A stretch of 64,000 bases of DNA from Variovorax paradoxus (GCF_018614915.1 NZ_JAGGNU010000018.1:62001-126000), one strand, 5' to 3'. Shown: positions 18,675 to 27,660, counted from the first letter of the stretch. Numbers and translations: made by a program. The notes: generated by a model from the letters alone, not told the origin.

Positions 18675-19616
18675 TCAGACCTTCACGCGCGGATCGACCA
18701 CCGCATACAGCAGGTCGATCGAGAAATTGATGAGCACGTAGATCGCGGCGATCACGAGCAGCGCGCCCTGGATCACCGGGTAGTCGCGCCGGAGCACCGC
18801 GTTCACCACCAGGTTGCCGACGCCGGGCAGGCCGAACACCGTCTCGGTGACGACCGCGCCGCCGATCATCAGCGCAATGGTCAGGCCCAGCACGGTGACG
18901 ATGGGCACCAGCGCGTTGCGCAGCGCATGCTTGAGCACCACCGTGCTTTCCGCCAGGCCCTTGGAGCGCGCCGTGCGCACGTAGTCTTCGCCCAGCACGT
19001 CGAGCATCGAGGCGCGCGTGAAGCGGATGATGAGCGCCGAGTTCAAGAGGCCCAGCACGGTGGCCGGCAGGATCAGCGCATGCAGCCGCTCGGCCAGCCC
19101 CGCGCCGGGCGCGCCGTAGCCCGACACCGGGAACCAGCCGAGCGAGACCGCGAACAGCTGGATCAGCACGATGCCGAGCCAGAAGCTCGGGATGCTGGCG
19201 CCCAGCATCGCGATGCCGGTGAAGAGCTGGTCGACCACGCGCCCGCGGAACACCGCCGAGACGATGCCGCAGGGCAGGCCGATCAGCGCCGCGATCGCGA
19301 CCGCCATCAGCGCCAGCAGCGTGGTCGGCTCCGCGCGCTCCATCAGTGCCTGCGTGACCGGGCGCTGCAGGAAGATCGACTGGCCCAGGTTGCCCTGCAG
19401 CACTTCGCGCAGCCAGTAGCCGAACTGCACCGGCAGCGGCTTGTCGAGGCCGTAGTCCTTCTGCACGCGGGCGATGTCGGCGGCGGTGGCCTGGTCGCCC
19501 AGCAGCACGGAAACCGGGTCGCCGGAAGCCGCGCGCGTCAGGATGAAGACCAGCACCGCCACGATGGCGAGCACGACCAGCATGCCCGCGGCGCGGGAGG
19601 CAAGGTAACGAAGCAA
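18675..19616 (-). CDS. Peptide-type ABC transporter permease (DppB/OppB-like), TTG start
   Basis: A 313-residue permease: a first membrane segment (residues about 9-30), the DppB motif RAASGDPVSVLLGDQAT, and the EAA loop DYVRTARSKGLAESTVVLKH. No ATG is present near the expected N-terminus. The TTG at 19616 is preceded by GAGGAG at a suitable distance and gives the standard family start MLRYLASRAAG. It follows the lactonase gene by 11 bp. Confidence 0.9.
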   Translation of the reverse strand: MLRYLASRAAGMLVVLAIVAVLVFILTRAASGDPVSVLLGDQATAADIARVQKDYGLDKPLPVQFGYWLREVLQGNLGQSIFLQRPVTQALMERAEPTTLLALMAVAIAALIGLPCGIVSAVFRGRVVDQLFTGIAMLGASIPSFWLGIVLIQLFAVSLGWFPVSGYGAPGAGLAERLHALILPATVLGLLNSALIIRFTRASMLDVLGEDYVRTARSKGLAESTVVLKHALRNALVPIVTVLGLTIALMIGGAVVTETVFGLPGVGNLVVNAVLRRDYPVIQGALLVIAAIYVLINFSIDLLYAVVDPRVKV

Positions 19617-19627
19617 GCGATATCTCC

Positions 19628-20884
19628 TCAGCGCGAGAACTCGATGGCCGCGGCACTACCCACGGCCGCGTACTGGCCGGTGAACGCAATGTCGCCCTTC
19701 TGCACGCGGAAGATCGTCACGTTGTCACCCTGCTTGTTGTGGCAGACGTAGAGAAATCGGCCGCTCGGGTCGAGCGTGCAGCTGCGCGGGTAGTTGCCGC
19801 GCGTCCATTCTTCCCGTACCAGGGTCGGCGCGCCGGTGCGCGAGTCCACCTTGAACAACGAGATCGAGTCATGCAGGCGGTTCAGCGACACGAAATGCCG
19901 GCCGTCGGGCAGCATTCGGATGCCCGATGCGTAGCTGGTGCCCCTGAAGCCGACCGGCAATGTCGAGGTTTCGCTCACCAGTGCCAGCACGCCCGTGCGG
20001 CTGTCGTAGCGCATGAAGGCGATGGTCGATGCCTCTTCGTTCACGAGATAGAGCCATTTGCCGTTCGGATGAAAACAGAAATGGCGCGCGCCCGAACTCT
20101 CGGAGACGGCCACCGTGCTGGGCTGGCTCAGCGTGCCGGTGTTGCGGTCGAAGCGGTAGGAGATGACAAGGTCCAGCCCGAGGTCGGCGACCAGCACGAA
20201 GTTTCCGCCCGGGTCGCTGTGCACCATGTGCGCATGCGGGCCGTCGTGGTCGCTCGTTGCGAAGCCTTCGTGCGAGCGGGCCGAAGCCGGGACCACATCG
20301 GCGCCGGGCTTGCAGGGCGTCTCGCCGCAAGCGGCCGCATCCTTGTAGACGACGGCGGCGCGGTCCGCATCGAAGCTGCCATCGACACGCAGCGCGATCA
20401 CGCTCACATCGCCGCTTGCGTAGTTGGCGGTGAACAGGAAGCGGCCATCGGGATGAACGCTGATGTGCGCCGGATCCTTGCCGCCGCAAGCCATCTCCGC
20501 CAGGAACGACAGCGCGCCGTTCGCGCCGATGCGGAAGGCCGAGACCGAGCCGGCCTCGAACTCGTTCGCGGCATAGAGCATGGGCAAGGTCGGATGGCGC
20601 GCCAGCGATGCGGGGTTGCGCAGCCTGGGGTTGTCTCCCGTGCTCGCTGCGGCCGGTGGCGCACCGGCAATGGGCTTCAGTGCGCCAGTCGCGCCGTCCA
20701 CCACAAACTGGTGCACGCCGAGGCCGCGTCCGCCGCGCCATGGCTTGCCGCCATCGGTGTAGGTGCCGACATAGGCATACACGGGGCCGGAAGTGGCCGC
20801 TTGCGCGGACGAGGCGGTCAAGCCCAAGGCACCCAGGCCGGAGGCCAGCGCACTGGCTTGCAGAAGTTGGCGACGCGATGGCAT
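19628..20884 (-). CDS. Exported lactonase-family (YbhE/6-phosphogluconolactonase-like) beta-propeller
   Basis: A 418-residue protein with a twin-arginine-type signal (MPSRRQLLQASALASGLGAL, cleavage near AQA), followed by a seven-bladed propeller of the lactonase type: repeated motifs such as DPAHISVHPDGRFLFTANYA, HMVHSDPGGNFVLVADLG, FHPNGKWLYLVNE and LDPSGRFLYVCHN. Cytoplasmic relatives hydrolyse 6-phosphogluconolactone; an exported one must use another substrate. Its position between the binding protein and the permeases of a peptide transporter suggests it modifies the transported compound in the periplasm. That is inference. Confidence 0.8.
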   Translation of the reverse strand: MPSRRQLLQASALASGLGALGLTASSAQAATSGPVYAYVGTYTDGGKPWRGGRGLGVHQFVVDGATGALKPIAGAPPAAASTGDNPRLRNPASLARHPTLPMLYAANEFEAGSVSAFRIGANGALSFLAEMACGGKDPAHISVHPDGRFLFTANYASGDVSVIALRVDGSFDADRAAVVYKDAAACGETPCKPGADVVPASARSHEGFATSDHDGPHAHMVHSDPGGNFVLVADLGLDLVISYRFDRNTGTLSQPSTVAVSESSGARHFCFHPNGKWLYLVNEEASTIAFMRYDSRTGVLALVSETSTLPVGFRGTSYASGIRMLPDGRHFVSLNRLHDSISLFKVDSRTGAPTLVREEWTRGNYPRSCTLDPSGRFLYVCHNKQGDNVTIFRVQKGDIAFTGQYAAVGSAAAIEFSR

Positions 20885-20896
20885 GGTGGTTGCGCC

Positions 20897-22441
20897 TTAC
20901 TTGATCTTTGCGTTCCAGAAGAAGGGCCAGGTCGCCGGCTGGTAGTTGTCCAGCGCCGGGCTCCTGGCCGAGAGGCCATTGAACTTGCCGACGTTCACGT
21001 AGGGCACTTCGTCGTAGACCACCTGCTGCACCTTGCCCCACAGCGCGCCGCGCTTGGCCGGGTCGCTCTCGACGTTGAAGGCGGACAGCGCCGACTTCTT
21101 GGCCGGCGAGTCCCACCAGCCGGGTGCGCCGTCGCCGAGCTGCGGCGGCGAGAGCATCGGCTCGGGGAACTGGCCCGAATGGGTGACATAGACGTCCCAC
21201 AGCTTCGGATCGTTGCGGCGCTGCACCAGCGTGGCCCAGTCGACCACGTTGAGATCGACCTTGAAGCCGGCGCGCTTGAGCTGCTCGGCCATGAGCAGCG
21301 CCATGTTGTAGTGGAAGTCGTACTGGCGGCTGGTCAGCACGCGGATCGGCTCGCCCTTGTAGCCGGCCTTGGCCGCGGCTTCCTTGGCCTTGGGCGCATT
21401 GCGCTGGTTGTAGAGCTCGGTGCCGCCCGTGGCGTAGAAGGGCGAGCCCTTGGGGAAGTGGTTGCCCTCGGCGACGAAGAAGCGCGTGTCGCCGAAGCCG
21501 GCCGCGAGCATCTCGCCCTCGCCGAGCGCGACCTGGATCGCCTGGCGCACCGGCTGGCTGGCGGCCACGCCTTCCTTGGTGTTGAAGACGAGGTAGGGGA
21601 AGCCGAAGGCCGGCGTCATGATCGGCAGGGTCTTGCCGGCGGCCTTTTCCAGCCGCGGCAGCGCCTCGGTAGGCAGCAGGTCGGCGTAGTCGTACTGGCC
21701 GGCCAGCGCGCCTTCGACGCGCGTGTTGGCATTGGGCACCGGCACGAAGCGCAGTTCCTCGATGGCCGCCTCGCGCTTGCCGCCGTAGCCGCTGGCGGGC
21801 TCCTTGCGGGCGCTGTACTTGTCGAAGCGCGTGAGCAGCAGGTACTGGTCGGGCCGGCGCTCCTTGAACTTGTAAGGGCCGGTGCCGACGAATTCCTTCA
21901 GCGGCTGGGCGATCGAGTCCTTGGCCATGATCGCGGCCATGCCGCTGGGCAGCGCCAGCTGCGCGAGCAGCGGTGCGTAGGGCGCCTTGAGCACCAGCTC
22001 GACGCCGAGCGGGCCCTTGGCCTTGAGGCTCTCGAGCTCCTTGCCGACCGCCTTGCCGCGCGGCGACTGCTCGATCCAGCGCTGCAGGCTCGCCACCACA
22101 TCGTCGGCGTTGAGCTCGCGGCCGTTGTGCAGCATCACGCCCTTGCGCAGGGTGATGACGTAGGTCTTGCCGTCGGCCGAGATCTTCGGCATCGACTCGG
22201 CCAGCATCGGCACCACGTTCCACTTGGCGTCGAAGGTGTAGAGCGGCTCGTAGACGTGCTGCATGATCGTGCCGACCAGGTCGGCCGTGGAGGCCATCGG
22301 GTCCAGCGTCTGCGGCTCGGCCACCATGGCGAGGGTGGCGAAATTGCGTGGGCCCTGGGCCTGGGCCGGGGCCAACGCGCACAGCAGGCTGAGCAGGAAC
22401 GCGCCGATCAGGCCGCGTTTCGAGAAGGCGGGGGTCTGCAT
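20897..22441 (-). CDS. ABC transporter substrate-binding protein, family 5 (peptide/nickel type)
   Basis: A 514-residue periplasmic receptor with a Sec signal (cleavage near APAQAQ) and the SBP_bac_5 pattern: TLDPMASTADLVGTIMQHVY, then ADGKTYVITLRKGVMLHNGR and FVGTGPYKF. ATG 22441 follows AAGGAG. It is the first gene of the nine-gene minus-strand operon (receptor, lactonase, two permeases, two ATPases, deaminase, RpiR, D-aminoacylase), so it probably binds D-peptides or N-acyl-D-amino acids. One predicted RpiR site lies 28 bp upstream of its start. Confidence 0.88.
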   Translation of the reverse strand: MQTPAFSKRGLIGAFLLSLLCALAPAQAQGPRNFATLAMVAEPQTLDPMASTADLVGTIMQHVYEPLYTFDAKWNVVPMLAESMPKISADGKTYVITLRKGVMLHNGRELNADDVVASLQRWIEQSPRGKAVGKELESLKAKGPLGVELVLKAPYAPLLAQLALPSGMAAIMAKDSIAQPLKEFVGTGPYKFKERRPDQYLLLTRFDKYSARKEPASGYGGKREAAIEELRFVPVPNANTRVEGALAGQYDYADLLPTEALPRLEKAAGKTLPIMTPAFGFPYLVFNTKEGVAASQPVRQAIQVALGEGEMLAAGFGDTRFFVAEGNHFPKGSPFYATGGTELYNQRNAPKAKEAAAKAGYKGEPIRVLTSRQYDFHYNMALLMAEQLKRAGFKVDLNVVDWATLVQRRNDPKLWDVYVTHSGQFPEPMLSPPQLGDGAPGWWDSPAKKSALSAFNVESDPAKRGALWGKVQQVVYDEVPYVNVGKFNGLSARSPALDNYQPATWPFFWNAKIK

Positions 22442-22468
22442 GTGGAACTCCTTCGTGGATCGGTAGAG

Positions 22469-22483
22469 TGAAAAATACTTTCT
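22469..22483. promoter_or_regulatory. Candidate RpiR operator 1
   Basis: TGAAA-AATAC-TTTCT: a TGAAA-N5-TTTC dyad with one mismatch in the outer pair. It lies between the divergent ABC receptor and ridA genes, just upstream of the receptor. It shares half-sites and spacing with the second site at 22553-22567. Confidence 0.5.
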
Positions 22484-22552
22484 CTTCGGACGGACTTTGA
22501 AGCATCAAACATGCCAAATCACCGGTGTAAACCCTATGTTTTGGATTTTTAC

Positions 22553-22567
22553 TGAAATAGAATTTCA
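22553..22567. promoter_or_regulatory. Candidate RpiR operator 2
   Basis: TGAAAT-AGA-ATTTCA is a perfect dyad (also TGAAA-N5-TTTCA), 25 bp upstream of the ridA start and in an AT-rich patch. TGAAA-N5-TTTCA is the type of site bound by several RpiR-family regulators, and such a regulator is encoded in the divergent operon. Confidence 0.55.
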
Positions 22568-22592
22568 TAACCCATCAATCAGGAGCTTTCCC

Positions 22593-22982
22593 ATGCCGCT
22601 CGAATACCTCGGTGCATCCCCCAAGGCCTCGGACAACCAGGTCCGCCCCTTCTCCCCGGCCGTGCGCGCGGGCGACTTCATCTACGTCTCGGGCCAGGTG
22701 CCGGCCGACGCACAGGGCGAGATCGTGGTCGGCGGCATCGAGGCCCAGACCCGCCAGGTCATGGAGAACATCAAGTCGGTACTCGCGCTGGCCGGCGCCA
22801 CGCTCGACGACGTCTGCAAGACCACGGTATGGCTGCAGGACGCGCGCGATTTCGGTGCCTTCAACCGGGTCTACATGGGCTACTTCGGTGCCGGCCGACC
22901 GGCGCGCTCGACCACCGAGGCGCGGCTGATGGTCGATGCCAAGGTCGAGATCGACGTAGTGGCTTACAAGCCCAAGGCCTGA
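22593..22982 (+). CDS. RidA-family enamine/imine deaminase
   Basis: A 129-residue YjgF/YER057c/UK114 protein. Motifs are RAGDFIYVSGQVPADAQGEI, then QTRQVMENIKSVLALAGATL, and GRPARSTTEARL, whose Arg is the conserved substrate-binding residue. RidA hydrolyses the reactive enamine/imine products released by PLP-dependent dehydratases. It is divergent from the operon that encodes such an enzyme (14222-15520), a good functional match. AGGAG at 22581-22585 sets the start. Confidence 0.9.
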   Translation: MPLEYLGASPKASDNQVRPFSPAVRAGDFIYVSGQVPADAQGEIVVGGIEAQTRQVMENIKSVLALAGATLDDVCKTTVWLQDARDFGAFNRVYMGYFGAGRPARSTTEARLMVDAKVEIDVVAYKPKA

Positions 22983-22987
22983 CGCCG

Positions 22988-23856
22988 ATGGGTCCGAGTC
23001 GGCGCGACACGCTCCTGTGGGCCCTCGGCATCGCCGCCGTGCCCGCGGCGCGAGCGGGCAAGCTCCAGGCCCGCAGCGCGACCGCGGACGTCTGGCCACG
23101 CGCCTCGCAGGTGCCGGGCGGCGTCGCGCGACTCTCGCTGGGGCCGGCGGCCGTGCGGCCCGTGGCGCTCACGGCTGAAAGCGACATCCCGCTGCTGGTG
23201 GTCGGCGATGCCGTCGAATGGACGGCGCTGGTGGGCATACCGCTTGCCGCGACGCCCAGCGAGGCCACGATCCGGATCGTGGCAGGCCAAGGGGCCACGG
23301 CGCGCGACCTGCACTACACCATTGCGCCCAAGGCCTACCGCGAGCAGCGCCTGAAAGTCGCGCCGCGCACGGTCGACCTCTCACCCGAAGACATGGCTCG
23401 CTACGAGCGCGAGCGAACGCACCAGCAGACGGTGACTGCAAGCTTCAGCCAGCCCTGCCGCCCAGCGAACTGCGAATGAAGGTGCCGGCGCCGGGCCCGC
23501 GCTCCAGTTCCTTCGGCCTGCGACGCGTCTTCAACGGCCAGGCGCGCAATCCGCACAGCGGCATGGACATCGCGGCCGCCACCGGCACGCCCGTCGTCGC
23601 GCCGCTGCCGGGCCGCGTGATCGACACCGGCGACTACTTCTTCAACGGCAACACGGTCTGGCTGGACCACGGCGGCGGCCTGCTCACGATGTACTGCCAC
23701 CTGAGTGCCGTCGACGTGAAAGCGGGAGACCCCGTCAGGACCGGAGAACGCATCGGCGCGGTCGGCGCCACGGGCCGCGTCACGGGGCCGCACCTGCACT
23801 GGTCGGTGATGCTCAACCGGGCGATGGTGGACCCGGCGCTGTTCATCGCCGCCTGA
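22988..23856 (+). pseudogene. M23-family peptidoglycan metallopeptidase, frameshifted
   Basis: The N-terminal part (22988-23479; signal near WALGIAAVPAARA, ending [16 protein letters not shown]) and the catalytic part (from about 23450 to 23856) lie in different frames. The second frame reads [20 protein letters not shown] and then the M23 motifs NPHSGMDIA and GPHLHWSV, which supply the zinc ligands. The natural join is at 23444-23456: restoring one AGCC unit in an AGCC repeat gives a continuous protein of about 290 residues. By chance or design, the first frame's stop overlaps an ATG of the second (ATGA, 23476-23479), so the catalytic domain might still be made, without a signal peptide. Confidence 0.7.
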
Positions 23857-23895
23857 GCCCGTCTCGCGTGGCGTGGCCTGCAAGCCGAAGAAGGT

Positions 23896-24486
23896 CTAGG
23901 CCCGCAGCTCGCTCTTGCGCTGGATGATGCGCGACACCAGCCCGTAGTCGATCGCCTCTTCGGCCGACAGCCAGCGGTCGCGCTCGATGTCGGCGAGCAC
24001 GGCGTCCAGCGGCTTGCCGGTCTCGCGCGCGATCGCCTGGGCGACGCGCGTGCGGGCTCGCAGGATCTCGCGGGCGTGGATGGCGATGTCGCTGGCCGGC
24101 CCGCCGGCGCCGCCGCTCGGCTGGTGGATGAGGAAGCGCGTGTTGGGCAGGCAGAAGCGCCGCTCGCGCGGCACCGCGAGGTAGAGGTGCGTGGCGGCGC
24201 TGCCGACCCAGCCGGTGCCGATCATGTTCACCGGCGCGCTGATGAAGCGCACCAGGTCATGGATGGTGTCGCCCGACTCCAGGTGCCCGCCCGGCGAGCT
24301 CACCAGGATGTCGATCGGCGCCTGGCTCTCGGCGTCGAGGGCGATGAGCCGGCGCGCCACGTCGGCGGCCGACTGGTCGGTGATGGGGCCGAAGATCAGC
24401 AGCGTGCGCGATTTGAAGGCCTTCTCCTCCAGGTACGAGCTGCGCTGCTCGAGCGTGGCCGAAGGCGGGAAGTCCGGGGTTTCCAT
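23896..24486 (-). CDS. ClpP-like serine protease (ClpP paralogue)
   Basis: A 196-residue protein of the ClpP/crotonase fold. The family motifs are IDILVSSPGGHLESGDTIHD; TGWVGSAATHLYLA, with the likely nucleophile Ser; FLIHQPSGG, with the catalytic His; and ERDRWLSAEEAIDYGLV, with the catalytic Asp. The motif around Ser differs from the usual MAASMG of housekeeping ClpP, and no clpX or trigger factor gene is nearby, so this is probably an accessory paralogue. ATG 24486 was preferred over an upstream ATG because it gives the family N-terminus. Confidence 0.75.
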   Translation of the reverse strand: METPDFPPSATLEQRSSYLEEKAFKSRTLLIFGPITDQSAADVARRLIALDAESQAPIDILVSSPGGHLESGDTIHDLVRFISAPVNMIGTGWVGSAATHLYLAVPRERRFCLPNTRFLIHQPSGGAGGPASDIAIHAREILRARTRVAQAIARETGKPLDAVLADIERDRWLSAEEAIDYGLVSRIIQRKSELRA

Positions 24487-24564
24487 GAGGGCTCCTTGAC
24501 GAACGAAGCCCCAGTTTGGTGACCGCACCCGGCTTTGGCAAGCCGCCGGGGGCTCAACCTGCCA

Positions 24565-25413
24565 TCAGCTGGCGAGCCGGCCTGCGGTGAGCCGCAGCAC
24601 CCGGTCGCAGCGCTTGGCCAGGCTCTCGTCGTGCGTGACCACGACGAAGGCCGTGCGGCGCTCGTGTGCGAGCTGCAGCATCAGCGCGAACACGCCGTCG
24701 GCCGTGTTGCGGTCGAGATTGCCGGTGGGCTCGTCGGCCAACACGCAATCGGGCTGGGTCACCAGCGCACGGGCAATGGCGACGCGCTGGCGCTCGCCGC
24801 CCGAGAGTTCGGCCGGACGGTGGTGGACGCGTTCGGCCAGGCCCACCGCGGCCAGCATCAGGCTCGCGGCTCGCGCCGCCGCCTCCGGCGCGGCGCGCCG
24901 GATCTTCAGCGGCATCGCGACGTTGTCGAGCGCGCTGAACTCCGGCAGCAGGTGGTGGAACTGGTAGACGAAGCCCAGGTGCGCATTGCGCAGCCGGCCC
25001 TGCTCGGCGGCATCGACGTGCGCGATGTTCTCGCCGTGCAGCTCCACGCTGCCGGCGGTGGGCGCGTCGAGCCCGCCCATCAGGTGCAGCAGCGTGCTCT
25101 TGCCCGAGCCCGAGGCGCCGACGATGGCCAGCGTCTCGCCGGCGCGCACGTCGAGGTCGACGCCGTGCAGCACGGTGAGATCGATGCGGCCCTCGTGGAA
25201 GCGCTTGGTGAGGCCTCGGACTTGCAGAACAACGACATCGGCGCCGGGCCGCCCCAAGCCGGTGGCAGCCCCCTCGGGGGGCAGCGAGGACACGCCAGTG
25301 CCGAGCGTGGGGGCACTGCCATCGGCGCCGGGCCGCCCCAAGCCAGTGGCAGCCCCCTCGGGGGGCAGCGAGGACACGTCAGTGCCGAGCGTGGGGGCAC
25401 TATTTCTATTCAT
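24565..25413 (-). CDS. lolD: Lipoprotein-releasing ABC ATPase LolD with repeat-encoded N-terminal extension
   Basis: A 282-residue ABC ATPase. Walker A is GASGSGKST, the signature [15 protein letters not shown], and Walker [13 protein letters not shown]; the LolD-type segment [20 protein letters not shown] is present. It drives lipoprotein release from the inner membrane with LolC/E. The first 60 residues are abnormal: two 28-residue repeats (SAPTLGT, then [18 protein letters not shown]) precede the real domain, which begins [11 protein letters not shown]. No alternative start codon lies between the repeats and the domain. The ATG overlaps the lolC stop by 8 bp. Confidence 0.85.
   Translation of the reverse strand: MNRNSAPTLGTDVSSLPPEGAATGLGRPGADGSAPTLGTGVSSLPPEGAATGLGRPGADVVVLQVRGLTKRFHEGRIDLTVLHGVDLDVRAGETLAIVGASGSGKSTLLHLMGGLDAPTAGSVELHGENIAHVDAAEQGRLRNAHLGFVYQFHHLLPEFSALDNVAMPLKIRRAAPEAAARAASLMLAAVGLAERVHHRPAELSGGERQRVAIARALVTQPDCVLADEPTGNLDRNTADGVFALMLQLAHERRTAFVVVTHDESLAKRCDRVLRLTAGRLAS
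25234..25401 (-). repeat. Two tandem 84-bp repeats inside the lolD coding region
   Basis: Two adjacent 84-bp copies (25401-25318 and 25317-25234, minus strand) differ at only a few bases. Each contains CCCCCCGAGGGGG, a near-palindrome, and TTGGGGCGGCCCGG. Because 84 is a multiple of three and the frame is open, both copies are translated as the N-terminus of LolD. The sequence looks like a dispersed palindromic intergenic repeat that has been captured by the gene. Some of its features recall the hairpins between ureB and ureC. Confidence 0.8.
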
Positions 25414-26662
25414 AGCGCAGAGCCTCAGCGGGATTGACGCGGCTGGCGCGCCAGCTCGGATACAGCGTGGCCACGAACGAAAGCGCCAGCGAAATCAGCG
25501 CGATCGGCATGATGTCGCCGCGCTGCGGATCGCTCGGCATCTTGCTGATGAGGTAGATGTCCTTGGGCAGGAAGCTGGCGTTGAAGAGCCGCTCCAGCGC
25601 CGGCACGATGACGTCGATGTTGTAGGCGATGCCCAGGCCCAGCAGCAGCCCGCCGAGCGTGCCGATCACGCCCACCATCGCGCCCTGCACGACGAAGATG
25701 CCCATGATGCTCTTCGGGCTCGAGCCCAGCGTGCGCAGGATGGCGATGTCGGCGCGCTTGTCGGTCACCGTCATCACCAGCGTCGAGACGAGGTTGAAGG
25801 CCGCCACCGCGACGATCAGCGTGAGGATGATGAACATCATGCGTTTCTCGACCTGCACGGCCGCGAACCAGGTCTTGTTCTGGCGCGTCCAGTCGCGGAT
25901 CAGGAACTCGCCGGGCAGCGTGACGGCGAGCTGGTCGGCCACCTCGCGCGCCTGGTGCAGGTCCTTCAGCTTGAGGCGCAGGCCGCTCGGCCCCTCGAGC
26001 CGGAACACGCGCGCCGCGTCCTGCTCGTGGATCATCGCAAGTGCCGAGTCGTACTCGTAGTGGCCCGAGTCGAAAGTGCCGACCACGGTGAACTGCTTGA
26101 GCCGCGGCACCACGCCGGCCGGCGTGACCTGGCCGCCAGGCGCGATCAGCGTGACCTGGTCGCCGACGCGCACGAAGAGCGAGCGCGCCAACTCGATGCC
26201 GAGCACGATGCCGAATTCGCCCGGCACCAGTTTCGCCAGCGCGCCTTGCTGCGCGGTGGTGGAGATGTCGGTCACCTGCGGTTCCAGCGAAGGCTCGATG
26301 CCGCGCACCAGCGTGCCCTTCATGTCCTCGCCGCGCGCGATCAGCGCCTGCGCAGCGATGAAGGGCGCGACGCCGATGACGTTCGGATTCTTGCGCGCGG
26401 CGGCGGCGATGGCATCGATGTCGGCCAGCGCCTGGCCGTCGCGCGAGAAGATCTCGATGTGCGAGATCACGCCGAGCATGCGGTCGGTCACCTCCTTCTG
26501 GAAGCCGTTCATCACCGAGAGCACGATGATCAGCGCCGCCACGCCCAGCGCAATGCCGAGCATCGAGACGCCGGAGATGAAGGAGATGAAGCCGTTGCGC
26601 CGCGTCGCCCGGCCTGCGCGCGTGTAGCGCCAGCCGAGCTGCAGTTCGTAGGGGAGTCGCAT
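25406..26662 (-). CDS. lolC: Lipoprotein-releasing system permease (LolC/LolE)
   Basis: A 418-residue permease with one N-terminal membrane segment (about residues 25-50, [20 protein letters not shown]), a large periplasmic domain, and three C-terminal segments ending [20 protein letters not shown], the FtsX/LolC family end. It works with LolD to extract outer-membrane lipoproteins. Only one permease gene is present, as in species with a single LolF-like subunit. It is divergent from the gene at 26698. Confidence 0.9.
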   Translation of the reverse strand: MRLPYELQLGWRYTRAGRATRRNGFISFISGVSMLGIALGVAALIIVLSVMNGFQKEVTDRMLGVISHIEIFSRDGQALADIDAIAAAARKNPNVIGVAPFIAAQALIARGEDMKGTLVRGIEPSLEPQVTDISTTAQQGALAKLVPGEFGIVLGIELARSLFVRVGDQVTLIAPGGQVTPAGVVPRLKQFTVVGTFDSGHYEYDSALAMIHEQDAARVFRLEGPSGLRLKLKDLHQAREVADQLAVTLPGEFLIRDWTRQNKTWFAAVQVEKRMMFIILTLIVAVAAFNLVSTLVMTVTDKRADIAILRTLGSSPKSIMGIFVVQGAMVGVIGTLGGLLLGLGIAYNIDVIVPALERLFNASFLPKDIYLISKMPSDPQRGDIMPIALISLALSFVATLYPSWRASRVNPAEALRYE

Positions 26663-26697
26663 AGGGGAACGATTGTGGCATCCCGGACAATAGGCGA

Positions 26698-27660
26698 ATG
26701 CCTGCTTCGTCCAGTTCGCCTCATCTCCTGATTCCCTTTGCCGGCCGCAGTTCCCCGGCCTGCCGCGAGGCACTGCCGGCATTGCGCCTGCCGAAGCTGG
26801 AAACCCTGCTCTCCCGCCTGGCGCAGGTGAACGAGGACATGCAGGACGAAAACACCCTCTCGCCGCCGCACGAACGTGCATTGGCCGCGGCGCTCGGCAT
26901 TCCGGCGGCCGACGGGCAGATTCCGTGGGCGGCGCTGGAAGCAACGCAGGCGGGCCTGCGCCCGACCGGCGAGAACGACAGCTGGGGCACCGCCACCTTG
27001 TGCCACTGGCAGGTGGGTATCGACGACGTGGTGCTGGGCGACCCGGCCGCGATCCGCATCGACGCGGCCGAATCCGATGCGTTGCTGGCTGTCGCCAAGC
27101 CCTACTTCGAAGAGGACGGCATCGCGGTGCATGCCTCGGCCACGCCGGGCCGCTGGCTGCTGCAGGGCCGCGTGTTCGACGGCCTGGCCACGGCTTCGAT
27201 CGATCGCGCGATCGGCCATCCCATTGGGCAATGGTCGCCGCTCGCCGACGGCGCCCGCTCGCTGCGCCGGCTGCAGAACGAGATGCAGATGCTGCTCTAT
27301 ACCGAACGCGTGAACGACGAGCGCGCCGCCCGCGGCGTGCCGCCGATCAATTCCTTCTGGCTCAGCGGCACGGGCCGGCTGCCCTCCTCCTTCGACGGCG
27401 CGCCGCCCGAAGTCGCCGACGCGCTGCGCGCACCCGCCCTGCGCGACGACGCCGCGGCCTGGGCTGAAGCCTGGGCACAGCTCGACGCGGGCCCGGTGGC
27501 CAAACTGCTGGCCGCGTGCACGGCTGGCGCCGAGGTCGTGCTCACGCTGTGCGGCGACCGCGGGGCCCGCCGCTTCGGCGTGCAGCAGCGCGGCCTCTCG
27601 CGCTGGGCCAAGTCGCTGTTCCAGCGCGCGAGCGCGCCCACCGTGCTGGAGGCCCTGTGA
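26698..27660 (+). CDS. Conserved protein upstream of recJ (phosphoglycerate-mutase-like, COG4255 type)
   Basis: A 320-residue cytoplasmic protein opening MPASSSSPHLLIPFAGRSSP, with LPKLETLLSRLAQ and the later PPINSFWLSGTGRLP, a pattern I associate with the cofactor-independent phosphoglycerate-mutase-like family often found beside recJ in Burkholderiales. Catalytic residues of a true mutase cannot be confirmed, so the enzyme name should be treated cautiously. Its stop overlaps the recJ start (TGATG), indicating coupled translation. Confidence 0.6.
   Translation: MPASSSSPHLLIPFAGRSSPACREALPALRLPKLETLLSRLAQVNEDMQDENTLSPPHERALAAALGIPAADGQIPWAALEATQAGLRPTGENDSWGTATLCHWQVGIDDVVLGDPAAIRIDAAESDALLAVAKPYFEEDGIAVHASATPGRWLLQGRVFDGLATASIDRAIGHPIGQWSPLADGARSLRRLQNEMQMLLYTERVNDERAARGVPPINSFWLSGTGRLPSSFDGAPPEVADALRAPALRDDAAAWAEAWAQLDAGPVAKLLAACTAGAEVVLTLCGDRGARRFGVQQRGLSRWAKSLFQRASAPTVLEAL

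Noticed and set aside
19739..22471. 910-codon plus-strand open frame across the lactonase and receptor genes
   Set aside because: Antisense to two well-supported genes on the minus strand, no domain motif, composition typical of a shadow frame.
23476..23479. ATGA in the M23 gene considered as a designed two-gene arrangement
   Set aside because: The protein sequence is continuous across the break when one AGCC unit is restored, and the second part alone would lack a signal peptide; a frameshift is simpler.
25234..25401. Tandem repeats considered as a small CRISPR array or minisatellite
   Set aside because: Only two copies, directly adjacent with no spacers, in frame within lolD; they fit a duplicated palindromic repeat.
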